Positions 54,682 to 64,000 of a stretch of 64,000 nucleotides of DNA are shown here, piece by piece. Position 1 is the stretch's first letter. Every line of letters starts with the position of its first letter. This DNA comes from Roseiarcus sp963770035 (GTDB taxonomy: Bacteria; Pseudomonadota; Alphaproteobacteria; Rhizobiales; Beijerinckiaceae). The DNA lies in assembly GCA_963770035.1 (NCBI GenBank), contig CAVYON010000056.1:62001-126000 (forward strand), in the 5' to 3' direction. Below the pieces are notes generated by a model. It saw only the letters and a program-made list of their open reading frames with translations. It searched no databases and was not told the DNA's origin. The position numbers and the translations under genes were made by a program.

Positions 54682-54708
54682 TGTCGATATTAGAAAAAAA
54701 TATCGACA
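54682..54708. promoter_or_regulatory. Inverted-repeat operator upstream of dmpC
   Basis: TGTCGATATT and AATATCGACA are perfect 10-bp inverted arms with a 7-nt AT-rich loop, 68 bp before the dmpC start. The half-site AATATCGA matches the palindromes before dmpK, so the same GntR/FCD regulator probably binds both. It could also form a hairpin in the transcript. Confidence 0.7.
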
Positions 54709-54775
54709 ACACACAAGAATGCGATATAAGGCCCGGGAGCTTCGACAGGAGCGCCGGTCGGAAAGAGGTGCAACG

Positions 54776-56284
54776 ATGACGGTTCAGGCTTTGAGAAAGA
54801 CGTCCGTGAGCTTCGACAGCGCGCGCCGCGACGCCGCCCATTTTATTGACGGCGCGTTCACCAGCGGCTCGACCGGCAAGTTCTGGGAGAACCGCACGCC
54901 AGTCGACAACAGCGTGATCGGCCGCGTTCCCGAGGGCGGCAAGGCCGAGATCGACGCGGCCGTCCGCGCCGCCAGGGCGGCGCTTTCCGGTCCCTGGGGC
55001 AAGATGACGGTCGTTGAGCGCACCGATATTCTCGGCAAGGTCGCCGACGGCATCAACGCCCGGCTCGAGGAGTTCCTTGCCGCCGAGTGCCTCGACACCG
55101 GCAAGCCGTCGAGCCTCGCCCGCCACCTCGACATTCCGCGCGGCGCCGCCAACTTCAAGATGTTCGCCGACACGGTGAAGGGCGTCTCGACCGAGACCTT
55201 CATTCTGCCGACGCCGGACGGCAAGGGTGCGCTGAACTATGGCCTCAGGCGCCCGAAGGGCGTCATCGCGGTCATATCGCCGTGGAACCTGCCGCTCCTC
55301 CTGATGACCTGGAAGGTCGGCCCGGCCCTCGCCTGCGGCAACACCGTGGTGGTCAAGCCGTCGGAGGAGACGCCGCTCACCGCGACGCTGCTCGGCGAGG
55401 TGATGAACGAGGCCGGCGTGCCCAAGGGCGTCTACAATGTCGTGCACGGGTTCGGGCCGAATTCGGCCGGCGAGTTCCTGACCCAGCATCCGCTGGTCAA
55501 CGGAATCACCTTCACCGGCGAGACGCGCACGGGCGAAGCGATCATGCGCCAGGCGGCGCTGGGAATCCGGCAGGTGTCGTTCGAACTCGGCGGCAAAAAC
55601 CCGGCTCTGGTTTTCGCCGACGCCGATCTCGACAAAGCGATCGAGGGCACGATGCGCTCGTGCTTCTCCAATTGCGGCCAGGTGTGCCTCGGCACCGAGC
55701 GCGTCTATGTCGCGCGGCCGATCTTCGACGCGTTCGTCGCCCGGCTGAAGGCGGGCGCCGAGGGATTGAAACTCGGCCGGCCAGAAGACTTGTCGACCAA
55801 CCTCGGCCCGCTGGTGAGCAAACAGCACCGCGAGAAGGTGCTGAGCTACTACAAGAAGGCGGCTCAGGAAGGCGCGACCATCGTCACCGGCGGCGGCGTC
55901 CCCGACATGCCGGGCGAGCTTGCCAACGGCGCCTGGATCGAACCCACCATCTGGACCGGCCTGCCCGACGACTCGCCGATTGTCAACGAAGAGATCTTTG
56001 GTCCCTGCTGCCACATCCGGCCCTTCGATACCGAGGAGGAGGCCGTGCGGCTCGCCAACGCCACGCCTTATGGATTGGCGGCCTCGGTGTGGACCGAAAA
56101 CCTGTCGCGCGCCCATCGCGTCGCGGCGCAAATGGACGTCGGCCTCTGCTGGGTCAACTCCTGGTTCCTGCGCGATCTTCGCACCGCCTTCGGCGGCGCC
56201 AAGCAGTCAGGCATCGGCCGCGAAGGCGGCGTGCATTCGCTCGAGTTCTACACCGAGCTCACCAACGTCTGCGTCAAGCTCTGA
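54776..56284 (+). CDS. dmpC: 2-Hydroxymuconic semialdehyde dehydrogenase
   Basis: 502 aa from ATG 54776 behind GAAAGAGGTG; the frame from 54719 runs through the leader. It is an aldehyde dehydrogenase with the active-site Glu block FELGGKNPALVF and the catalytic Cys in NCGQVCLGTERVYV, plus NPWNLPL-like SPWNLPLLLMTWK. It oxidises 2-hydroxymuconic semialdehyde to 4-oxalocrotonate with NAD. With no dmpD hydrolase in the cluster, it is the only route onward here. Confidence 0.95.
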   Translation: MTVQALRKTSVSFDSARRDAAHFIDGAFTSGSTGKFWENRTPVDNSVIGRVPEGGKAEIDAAVRAARAALSGPWGKMTVVERTDILGKVADGINARLEEFLAAECLDTGKPSSLARHLDIPRGAANFKMFADTVKGVSTETFILPTPDGKGALNYGLRRPKGVIAVISPWNLPLLLMTWKVGPALACGNTVVVKPSEETPLTATLLGEVMNEAGVPKGVYNVVHGFGPNSAGEFLTQHPLVNGITFTGETRTGEAIMRQAALGIRQVSFELGGKNPALVFADADLDKAIEGTMRSCFSNCGQVCLGTERVYVARPIFDAFVARLKAGAEGLKLGRPEDLSTNLGPLVSKQHREKVLSYYKKAAQEGATIVTGGGVPDMPGELANGAWIEPTIWTGLPDDSPIVNEEIFGPCCHIRPFDTEEEAVRLANATPYGLAASVWTENLSRAHRVAAQMDVGLCWVNSWFLRDLRTAFGGAKQSGIGREGGVHSLEFYTELTNVCVKL

Positions 56285-56297
56285 GAAGGGAAGCATC

Positions 56298-57086
56298 GTG
56301 ACAAAGATCGCGCCGCTCGCTGTCGCTGACGCCATCCTCGGCGCTTACAGGACTTGTACGCCCGTGCCGCCGGTGCGCGAGCTTCTGCCGGCCGGGGCCA
56401 TCGATCAAGCCTACGCCGCCCAGGAGTTCAACACCGAGCGCTGGCTCGCAGAGGGACGCAAGCTCGCCGGCCGCAAGATCGGACTGACCTCGCTCGCGGT
56501 GCAGAAGCAGCTCGGCGTCAGCCAGCCGGACTACGGCATGCTGTTTTCCGACATGGCCGTGCCGGACGGCTGGGACGTCGCCGCCGACCAGCTGATCCAG
56601 CCCAAGGTCGAGGCCGAGATTGCCTTCGTCATCGGGCGCGACCTCGACGACGAGCACCTGACCATCGCCGACATTTTGCGCGCGGTCGAGTTCGCCCTGC
56701 CGGCGATCGAGATCGTCGATTCGCGCATCGCCGACTGGAAGATCGGCATCCTCGACACCATCGCCGACAATGCCTCGTCGGGGCTCTACGTCCTCGGCGC
56801 CTCGCCCAGGAAACTCGACGGCCTCGAGCTCAGGCTGTGCGGCATGGTGATGGAGCAGGGCGGCGACGAAGTGTCGGTCGGGGCGGGCGCCGCCTGCCTC
56901 GGTGATCCGCTCTCGGCGACGCTCTGGCTCGCCAAAACCATGGCGCGGGTCGGGCGCCCGCTCAAGGCCGGCGACACGGTGATGTCGGGCGCGCTCGGAC
57001 CGATGGTGACGGTCAAGCGGGGCGAAGTCTACGAAGCGCGCATCTCGGGCCTCGGCTCCGTCCGCGCGGCTTTTGCGAAGGAGTGA
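56298..57086 (+). CDS. dmpE: 2-Hydroxypenta-2,4-dienoate hydratase
   Basis: 262 aa from GTG 56298 (GAAGGGAAGC upstream). GRKIGLTSLAVQKQLGVSQPDYG, PKVEAEIAFVIGRDL and EIVDSRIADWKIGILDTIADNASS are hydratase/decarboxylase family blocks. It adds water to 2-oxopent-4-enoate to give 4-hydroxy-2-oxovalerate. It pairs structurally with DmpH. Confidence 0.94.
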   Translation: MTKIAPLAVADAILGAYRTCTPVPPVRELLPAGAIDQAYAAQEFNTERWLAEGRKLAGRKIGLTSLAVQKQLGVSQPDYGMLFSDMAVPDGWDVAADQLIQPKVEAEIAFVIGRDLDDEHLTIADILRAVEFALPAIEIVDSRIADWKIGILDTIADNASSGLYVLGASPRKLDGLELRLCGMVMEQGGDEVSVGAGAACLGDPLSATLWLAKTMARVGRPLKAGDTVMSGALGPMVTVKRGEVYEARISGLGSVRAAFAKE

Positions 57087-57093
57087 AGCTTAG

Positions 57094-58036
57094 ATGGCGA
57101 AGATACCCTGCGCGATCATTGGCTCGGGCAACATCGGCACCGACCTGATGATCAAGGTGATGCGCACCTCGAAGGCCCTGGAAATGGGCGCCATGGTCGG
57201 CATCGATCCCCAGTCCGATGGCCTCGCGCGCGCCGCCCGACTCAACGTGCCGACCACGCATGAGGGGATCGAGGGCCTGCGCAAGCTGCCGAACTACCGG
57301 GACATCAAGGTCGTGTTCGACGCGACCTCGGCTGGCGCGCACATCAGGAACAACGCCATCCTGCAGACAGGACGGCAAGAAGGTGATCGACCTCACGCCC
57401 GCCGCGATCGGCCCCTTCACCATTCCGGTGATCAACGGCGACGCCAACATCGACGAGCCGAACGTCAACATGGTGACGTGCGGCGGCCAGGCGACCATCC
57501 CGATGGTCTACGCGGTCAAGCGCGCCACCGGTCGCGTGATCTGGGGCGAGATCGTCGCGTCGATCTCGTCGAAGTCGGCCGGCCCCGGCACGCGCGCCAA
57601 CATCGACGAATTCACCGAGACGACCTCGAACGCGATCGTGAAACTCGGCGGGGCCGAGCGCGGCAAGGCGATCATCATCCTCAACCCGGCCGAGCCGCCC
57701 CTGATCATGCGCGACACCGTCTTTACGCTGTCGCAGGGCGGCACGCAGGAGGCGATCGAGAAATCCGTTGAGGAGATGGCTCAGGCGGTGCGGAAATACG
57801 TGCCTGGCTATCGCCTGAAACAGAAGGTGCAGTTCGAGCACATCGGCGACAACCATCCGGTGCGCATCCCCGGCGTTGGTCCGTGCTCGGGCCTCAAGAC
57901 CACGATCTTCCTCGAGGTCGAGGGCGCGGCGCACTATCTCCCGGCCTACGCCGGCAATCTCGACATCATGACCTCGGCGGCGCTCACCACCGCCGATCGC
58001 TGGGCCGCTCGCCAGTTGCAGAAGGAGGCCGCGTGA
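57094..58036 (+). CDS. dmpF: Acetaldehyde dehydrogenase (acylating), one frameshift
   Basis: ATG 57094 gives PCAIIGSGNIGTDLMIKVM (NAD motif) and VVFDATSAGAHIRNNAIL. An extra base near 57365 shifts the frame. The other frame continues DGKKVIDLTPAAIGPF, PNVNMVTCGGQATIPMV (catalytic Cys) and the rest to TGA 58034-58036. The corrected length is 313 aa, normal for DmpF/MhpF. It converts acetaldehyde, channelled from DmpG, to acetyl-CoA. All motifs survive the shift and all neighbours in the operon are intact, so a sequence error is the best explanation. Confidence 0.9.
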
Positions 58037-59079
58037 TGGCCCGCAGAAACAAGAACAAGCTTTACGTCCAGGACGTCACATTGCGTGACGGCATGCATTC
58101 GATCCGTCACCAGTACCACCTCGAGACGGTGCGCGAGGTCGCCCGCGCCCTCGACCGCGCCAAGGTCGACGCGATCGAGATCTGCCACGGCGACGGCATC
58201 ACGGGGGCGACCTTCAACTACGGCTTCGGCGCGCATGACGACGGCGAGTGGATCGCAGCCGTCGCCGAGGAATGCAAGAACGCGGTCGTGACCGTGCTGC
58301 TGCTGCCCGGCATCGGCACGGTGCACGACCTGAAACATGCTTACGAGGCGGGCGCGCGCAGCGTGCGCATCGCGACCCATTGCACCGAGGCCGACGTCTC
58401 GAGGCAGCACATCGAGGCTGCGCGAAAGCTCGGCATGGACACGGTCGGCTTTCTGATGATGGCGCACATGGCCCCGGCCGAGAAGCTGGTCGAGCAGGCC
58501 AAGCTCATGGAAGCTTATGGCGCCGAATGCGTCTACGTGACCGATTCGGCGGGCGCGCTCCTGCCGAGGCAATACGCAGAGCGCGTCAAGGCGTTCCGCG
58601 AGGCGCTGAAGCCCGAGACGGAAGTCGGCGTCCACACCCACCACAATCTGACGCTTGGCGTGGCCAACGCGGTCGCGGGCGTCGAAGCGGGCGCAGTGCG
58701 CGTCGACGCTTCGCTCGCCGGCATGGGCGCGGGCGCGGGCAACGCGCCGATCGAGGCGCTGATCGCCGTGCTCGACCGGATGGGGATCGAGACCGGCGTC
58801 GACCTTCACATCCTCATGGACGTCGCCGACGATGTCGTGCGTCCGCTGCAGGACCGCCCGGTGCGGGTCGATCGCGAGAGCCTGTCGCTCGGCTATGCCG
58901 GCGTCTATTCGAGCTTCTTGCGCCATGCCGAAAACGCATCCAAGGTTTACGGCGTCGATACGCGCGATATCCTGACGGAGCTCGGCAAGCGCCGGATGGT
59001 GGGAGGTCAGGAGGACATGATCGTCGACGTCGCGCTCGACATCGTCCGTCAGCGCGAAGCCCAGGCGGCTGGGCAATGA
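58036..59079 (+). CDS. dmpG: 4-Hydroxy-2-oxovalerate aldolase
   Basis: 347 aa, TIM-barrel HMGL-like aldolase. VQDVTLRDGMHSIRHQY carries the metal-ligand Asp and catalytic His, VGVHTHHNLTLGVANA the metal-ligand His pair, and the C-terminal DmpG-specific domain follows. It splits 4-hydroxy-2-oxovalerate into pyruvate and acetaldehyde, which passes through a tunnel to DmpF. The start overlaps the dmpF stop by 1 bp, matching their obligate complex. Confidence 0.95.
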   Translation: MARRNKNKLYVQDVTLRDGMHSIRHQYHLETVREVARALDRAKVDAIEICHGDGITGATFNYGFGAHDDGEWIAAVAEECKNAVVTVLLLPGIGTVHDLKHAYEAGARSVRIATHCTEADVSRQHIEAARKLGMDTVGFLMMAHMAPAEKLVEQAKLMEAYGAECVYVTDSAGALLPRQYAERVKAFREALKPETEVGVHTHHNLTLGVANAVAGVEAGAVRVDASLAGMGAGAGNAPIEALIAVLDRMGIETGVDLHILMDVADDVVRPLQDRPVRVDRESLSLGYAGVYSSFLRHAENASKVYGVDTRDILTELGKRRMVGGQEDMIVDVALDIVRQREAQAAGQ

Positions 59080-59843
59080 CCGACATCGCCAAATTTGCAG
59101 AGGTTGTCGACGAGGCGGCGCGCACGGCCTCGGCGATCCCGCAATTCACCGAGTCCGGTCCGCTCAGCGTCGCCGACGCCTACGCCGTGCAGGCCGCCTC
59201 GATCGATCGCCGCCTGAAGCGGGGCGAGAAGCTCGTGGGCGTCAAGATGGGCCTCACCTCGCGCGCCAAGATGAAACAGGTCAACGTCGACGAGGTCGTC
59301 TGGGGACGGCTCACCGACGCGATGCGGCTCGAGGAGGGCGCGGCGCTGTCGAAGCGGCGTTATGTCCATCCGCGCATCGAGCCGGAGCTCGCGTTCCTTC
59401 TCAAGGCGCCGCTGACCGGCGTGGTGACGGCGGCCGAGGCAATGGCCGCGGTCGGGGGAATAGCGCCGGCGATGGAGATCATCGATTCGCGCTACCAGAA
59501 CTTCAAGTTCGCACTTCCCGACGTGATCGCCGACAATTCCTCGTCGTCCGGCTTCGTGGTCGGCGACTGGGCGCGGCCCGATCAGGACTTCTCCAACCTC
59601 GGCCTCGTGATGGAGGTCGACGGCCGTCCGGTCGAGATCGGCTCGACCGCGGCGATCCTCGGCAATCCGTCGCGCTCGCTGGTGGCGGCGGCGCGGATCG
59701 CGGGCGCCGCGCTCGGGCGGCTCGAGGCCGGCTGGATCATCCTGGCCGGCGGCGCGACCGCGGCGCATTCGCTGAAAGTCGGCGAGCGGGTGCGGCTCAC
59801 CATGCAGAATCTCGGATCGGTATCGATCCGCGTCACGGAGTAG
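59076..59843 (+). CDS. dmpH: 2-Oxo-3-hexenedioate decarboxylase (4-oxalocrotonate decarboxylase)
   Basis: 255 aa. VGVKMGLTSRAKMKQVNVDEVVWG, RIEPELAFLL and EIIDSRYQNFKFALPDVIADNSSSSGFV are the decarboxylase branch of the family shared with DmpE. It decarboxylates 2-oxo-3-hexenedioate and is known to work in a complex with the hydratase. It overlaps dmpG by 4 bp (ATGA). Confidence 0.95.
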   Translation: MTDIAKFAEVVDEAARTASAIPQFTESGPLSVADAYAVQAASIDRRLKRGEKLVGVKMGLTSRAKMKQVNVDEVVWGRLTDAMRLEEGAALSKRRYVHPRIEPELAFLLKAPLTGVVTAAEAMAAVGGIAPAMEIIDSRYQNFKFALPDVIADNSSSSGFVVGDWARPDQDFSNLGLVMEVDGRPVEIGSTAAILGNPSRSLVAAARIAGAALGRLEAGWIILAGGATAAHSLKVGERVRLTMQNLGSVSIRVTE

Positions 59844-59847
59844 CCGC

Positions 59848-60048
59848 ATGCCCATCGTGGAGATCACCATGATCGAGGGACGCAGCGCGGAAGCGAAGCG
59901 TCGCCTGATCGCCAAGGTCACCGATTCGATCATCGAGGCGATCGACGCGCCGCGCGATTCGATCCGCATCATCCTGCGCGAGATTCCGGCGCTGCATTTC
60001 GGCGTCGCCGGCAAGACCAAGGAAAAGACCGAGGCGCCGCCCGGCTGA
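59848..60048 (+). CDS. dmpI: 4-Oxalocrotonate tautomerase
   Basis: 66 aa, MPIVEITMIEGRSAEAKRRL; Pro1 after Met removal is the catalytic base, and Arg residues near 11 and 39 are present. It isomerises 4-oxalocrotonate to the substrate of DmpH. It is the last pathway gene; the transporter genes begin 43 bp later on the same strand. Confidence 0.94.
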   Translation: MPIVEITMIEGRSAEAKRRLIAKVTDSIIEAIDAPRDSIRIILREIPALHFGVAGKTKEKTEAPPG

Positions 60049-60091
60049 CGGCCAAGTTTGAGCAACCAAAACCAGGACAGGGAGGGATAGA

Positions 60092-61353
60092 ATGACCAGA
60101 TTTCCGATGGGACGCCGCGCGTTCCTGAAGACCGGCGCCGCCGCGTTGGCGGCGACCGCATTGCCGCGCGTCGCCTTCGCGGCGCCCAAAGCGGTCAAGA
60201 TCGGCCTCGTCGCGCCGCTGACCGGGCCGCTCGCGATCTTCACCGAGCAGCTTCCGTGGACGCTCGATCAGATCAAGGCGTTCACCGGCGGACAGATCGA
60301 CGTCGGCGGCACGAAGCATCCGCTCGAGATCATCGTGCGCGACAGCCAGTCCAATCCGAACCGCGCCGCCGAAGTGGCCAAGGGCCTTATCCTCCAGGAC
60401 AAGGTCGACCTGATGACGACCTTCGCGACGCCGGAGACCGTCAATCCGGTCGCCGACCAGTGCGAGGTGTCGGGCGTGCCGTGCCTGTCGAACGATTGTC
60501 CGCTCGAACCCTATTTCTTCGGCCGCCAGGGCGATCCGAAGAAGGGCTTCGACTGGACCTATAACTACTTCTTCAGCGCCGTGAACATGGCCGAGGCCTA
60601 TTACGACGCCTGGGATCAGGTTCAGACCAACAAGGTGGTCGGCGCGCTGTGGCCGAACGACAACGACGGTCTCGCTTTCTCGAAGATCTTCACCGGCATG
60701 GCGGCCAAGCGCGGCTACAAGATCGTCGATCCCGGCCGCTTCGACCTGCCGTCGGGCAATTTCAGCGCGCAGATCGCGGCGTTCAAGTCGGCGGGCGCGG
60801 AGATCATCGCCGGCGTCCTGCCGCCGCCGGAGTTCACCGCCTTCATGAGCGCCGCGGCGCAGCAGAGCCTGCAGCCGAAGGTCATCTCCATGGCCAAGGC
60901 GACGGAGTTCCCCGCCGCGATCGCGCCGCTCGGCCCCCGGGCGGAAGGCCTGTCGGTCGAAGTCTGGTGGTCGCCCACGAGCCCCTTCAAGTCCGGCCTC
61001 ACCGGCATGTCGTCGAAGGAGCTTTCGGACGCCTACGAGAAGGCGACCGGCAAGCAAACCTCGATGACGCTCGGCTTCCGCCACGCGCTGTTCGAGACCG
61101 CGTTCGATGCGCTCGAAGCGCACGCAAAAACTCGACGATCCGGAGTCGATTCGCGACGCCATCGCCAAGATGGACTACGCCTCGATCGTCGGGCCGATCA
61201 ACTTTGCCAAGGGGCCCTATCCGAACACCTGCGCCACTCCCCTTGTGATCGGCCAGTGGAAGAAGGGCGGCAAGTTCCCGTTCGATCTCGTCGTCGTCGA
61301 CAACACGACGGCGTCGATGGTTCCGCTCGGCGGCAAGATGACGCCGATCGTCT

Positions 61354-61361
<8 letters not shown>
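60092..61361 (+). CDS. Branched-chain/aromatic-type ABC transporter substrate-binding protein, one frameshift
   Basis: A Tat-type leader (MGRRAFLKTGAAALAATALPRVAFA) is followed by the Peripla_BP_6 fold: KIGLVAPLTGPLAIFTEQ ... IIVRDSQSNPNRAAEVAKGLI ... VPCLSNDCPLEPYFFG. The frame slips by one extra base near 61125, and the other frame ends LDDPESIRDAIAKMDY ... TPIVYA with TGA 61359-61361. The corrected length is 422 aa. It is a periplasmic receptor for the LivGFHM-like importer. Its place behind dmpI suggests an aromatic ligand, but that is inference. Confidence 0.87.
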
Positions 61362-62118
<757 letters not shown>

Positions 62119-62154
62119 GGGGTCCTTCGAGAGGGTTGCTTCATCCCCGCGGCG

Positions 62155-62340
62155 CGGAGGCGATTGGCGTCCCCGCCCCCCTTGTGGGGGCGGGACAGCG
62201 TGGGGGGTCGCGCGGACCTCTCCGGCAGTACGCCTTTCGCGAATTGATCCCAGCTTGGGAGCGCGCAAACCGGAAAAGAACGGCGCGACCCCCCTCCCTT
62301 CCCTCCCCCACAAGGGGGGAGGAGCGCCAAACGCCTGCCG
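62155..62340. repeat. Dispersed inverted-repeat element between livG and livF
   Basis: Arms GTCCCCGCCCCCCTTGTGGG at ~62170 and CCCTCCCCCACAAGGGGGGA at ~62305 enclose about 130 bp. The sequence matches the inner part of the element at 27838-27985 in reverse orientation, without that element's outer 19-bp ends. It interrupts an otherwise tight transporter operon and accounts for most of the 279-bp gap between livG and livF. Confidence 0.75.
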
Positions 62341-62397
62341 GATGCGCCTGCGAAAGCGCCGAATTGCCGGCGTCGATATAAGCCGAGCGCCCGGCGA

Positions 62398-63106
62398 ATG
62401 ACCGCCGCCCCGCTCCTCTCGGTCGAGAAACTCAGCGTCTTCTACGACGCCTTCCAGGCCGTGCACGATGTCGACCTCACGGTCGGCGAGGGCCAGATCG
62501 TTTCGATCATCGGGGCCAATGGGGCGGGCAAGTCGTCGTTCCTCAAGGCGCTCGTGCGCCAGGCCGGCCGGGTGACCGGCTCGGCCCGCTTCGACGGCAA
62601 GGATCTTTCCACGTTCGCGACCCGCGACATCGTCGCCAAGGGGATCGCGCTCGTGCCTGAGGGCCGCAGGCTTTTTCCGTCGCTCACCGTGTTCGAAAAC
62701 CTGCGCATCGGCTGGGAGCTCGGCCGCAAGGGCGAGATCCGCTACGATCAGGTGTTCGAGTGGTTCCCGGTGCTCCAGGAGCGGCGCGACAGCCATGCGC
62801 GCGAACTGTCGGGCGGCCAGCAGCAGATGGTCGCGCTCGGCCGGGCGCTGCTCGCCAATCCGCGTCTCTTGCTCTGCGACGAGATCAGCCTCGGCCTCGC
62901 GCCGCGCATCGTCAACGAGATCTACGAGATCATTCCTGCAGGTGCGCCAGCGCGGCGTGTCGGTGATCGTGGTCGAGCAGGACATCAGCCGCTCGCTTGC
63001 CGTTTCCGACTACTTTTATTGCTTCCTCGAAGGGGAGGTGTCGCTGTCCGGACGGCCGGCCGACGCCAACCGGGAAACCATCATGCAACATTACTTCGGC
63101 GCGTGA
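62398..63106 (+). CDS. ABC transporter ATP-binding protein (LivF-like), one frameshift
   Basis: Walker A IGANGAGKSSFL, signature LSGGQQQMVALGRALL, and Walker B LLLCDEISLGL. An extra base near 62937 breaks the frame after NEIYEII; the other frame continues LQVRQRGVSVIVVEQDISRSL and ends QHYFGA at 63106. The corrected length is 235 aa, normal for LivF. It is the second ATPase of the importer. Confidence 0.9.
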
Positions 63107-63111
63107 GCGGA

Positions 63112-63975
63112 ATGGTCGAGACGCTCCTCAACCTCCTCGTCCAGGGCGTGCTGATCGGCGGGCTCTATGCGCTGTTCGCGCTCGGCCTGTCGCTGTCGCT
63201 CGGCGTGATGCGCTTCGTCAACATCGCCCACGGCGACATGATCGTGCTGTTCTCGTTCGTCATCCTGTCGCTGACCGGCGTTCTCGGCTGGTCGCCGTTC
63301 CTGGTCGCGCTGGTCCTCCTTCCGGTCGCCTTTGGCGCGGGCTACGTCCTGCAGCGCTTCCTGCTGCAGCGCACCGTCGGCAAGGGCATCCTGCCGATCC
63401 TGCTCGTCACCTTCGGCCTGTCGATCATCATCCAGAATGGTCTCCTGCAGGCTTACGGCCCCAACACCCGCAAGCTCGCCGGCGGCGCGATCGAACTCGC
63501 CGCCTTCAACGTCGGACCGATCGCCGTCGGCGTCTATCCGCTCATGGTCTTCCTGCTCGCCGTCGCCCTGATCGCCGGACTGGACGCCTTCCTCTACCGC
63601 ACCGCGACCGGCGCGCGCATCCGCGCGGTCAGCGACGATCCCTCCGCCGCAGACCTGATCGGTCTCACCTCGGCCCGCATCTATCCCGTCGCCATGGGCG
63701 TCGTCGGCGTCACCATGCTCGCGGCGGCGTGCTGCATGTCGGTATGGACCAACTTCGATCCCGCGATCGGACCGAGCCGTCTGCTCGCCGCGTTCGAAGC
63801 GGTGGTGCTCGGCGGCCTCGGCAGCCTGTGGGGCACGCTCGTGGGCGGCGTCATCATCGGGATCGCGCAGAACCTTGGTTCGCAGATCGACGCCTCGTGG
63901 CAGATCCTCGCCCAACATCTTGTCTTCCTCGTCGCCCTGGTCCTGCGTCCGCAGGGCCTGTTCGCCAAGGGTTGA
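63112..63975 (+). CDS. Branched-chain amino acid-type ABC transporter permease (LivH-like)
   Basis: 287 aa with eight or so membrane spans. GLYALFALGLSLSLGVMRFVNIAHGDM is the family N-terminus, RAVSDDPSAADLIGL is the EAA-like loop contacting the ATPases, and GLGSLWGTLVGGVIIGIAQNL is the C-terminal block. ATG 63112 lies 5 bp after the livF stop. It is intact. Confidence 0.94.
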   Translation: MVETLLNLLVQGVLIGGLYALFALGLSLSLGVMRFVNIAHGDMIVLFSFVILSLTGVLGWSPFLVALVLLPVAFGAGYVLQRFLLQRTVGKGILPILLVTFGLSIIIQNGLLQAYGPNTRKLAGGAIELAAFNVGPIAVGVYPLMVFLLAVALIAGLDAFLYRTATGARIRAVSDDPSAADLIGLTSARIYPVAMGVVGVTMLAAACCMSVWTNFDPAIGPSRLLAAFEAVVLGGLGSLWGTLVGGVIIGIAQNLGSQIDASWQILAQHLVFLVALVLRPQGLFAKG

Positions 63976-63978
63976 GCG

Positions 63979-64000
63979 ATGGCCGCTGCGTCAAAGCCCC
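63979..64000 (+). CDS. Start of the next transporter gene (probably LivM-like permease), truncated by window end
   Basis: ATG 63979 follows the livH stop by 3 bp and reads MAAASKP before the window ends. Only the position, after livH and lacking a second permease so far, suggests a LivM-type subunit. Confidence 0.5.

Noticed and set aside
54677..56131. A 484-codon minus-strand open frame
   Set aside because: It is antisense to dmpC, which has intact aldehyde dehydrogenase active-site motifs.
57094..58036. Programmed ribosomal frameshift in dmpF
   Set aside because: There is no slippery heptamer or following pseudoknot, orthologues are single-frame, and similar one-base shifts occur in unrelated genes of the window; sequence error is simpler.

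Overview
The window reads as a GC-rich alphaproteobacterial chromosome segment, most like Hyphomicrobiales near Beijerinckiaceae/Methylocystaceae. The evidence is codon use, the BoxR-type regulator, the DUF3618/holin stress cluster and many family resemblances. The species cannot be named from sequence alone. About 50 genes are supported. Many carry a single-base frameshift, usually a net +1 base, including genes inside intact operons. Part of the apparent gene decay may therefore be consensus error.

Layout: 1-7.6 kb holds the 3' end of an Fe/Mn superoxide dismutase, a small secreted protein, a LOG-family phosphoribohydrolase, a CaiB-type CoA-transferase, an SDR and a fused indolepyruvate ferredoxin oxidoreductase. 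8-17.8 kb is a surface-polysaccharide-like accessory region. It has three membrane acyltransferases, a broken O-antigen ligase, a secreted beta-helix protein and an FkbM methyltransferase, and part of it is clearly more AT-rich. 18.2-21.7 kb is a benzoyl-CoA entry module (boxR, benzoate-CoA ligase, NUDIX), followed by three degenerate ~155 bp tandem repeats.

22.4-28.0 kb is a scarred urease-accessory locus. An intact ureG is separated from ureF remnants by a TIR-STAND-TIR gene, the strongest candidate here for an unusual immune-type protein. Around it lie a ureG fragment nearly identical to the intact ureG, a second ureF fragment, a stop-interrupted GFA gene, a YCII-domain gene and a MITE-like element. 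28-46.8 kb is mostly ordinary chromosome: xylulokinase, FAD amine oxidase-like enzyme, YihY, a DUF3618/holin/stress cluster, ubiA, glucokinase, an orphan vsr, a TetR-EmrA-EmrB efflux unit with palindromic operators, a TPR protein, DoxX, a c-heme protein and a PEP-CTERM protein.

46.9-64 kb is a complete phenol meta-cleavage pathway. A GntR/FCD regulator diverges from dmpKLMNOPQB (multicomponent phenol hydroxylase, ferredoxin, catechol 2,3-dioxygenase). A UUCG-loop terminator follows, then an HbpS/GlcG-like gene, then dmpCEFGHI, which takes 2-hydroxymuconic semialdehyde to pyruvate and acetyl-CoA. A branched-chain/aromatic-type ABC transporter (substrate-binding protein, LivG, LivF, LivH, start of LivM) comes next. 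The hydrolase gene dmpD is absent, so only the dehydrogenase/oxalocrotonate branch is encoded. Matching AATATCGA inverted-repeat motifs lie before both catabolic transcription units, which suggests joint control by the GntR protein.
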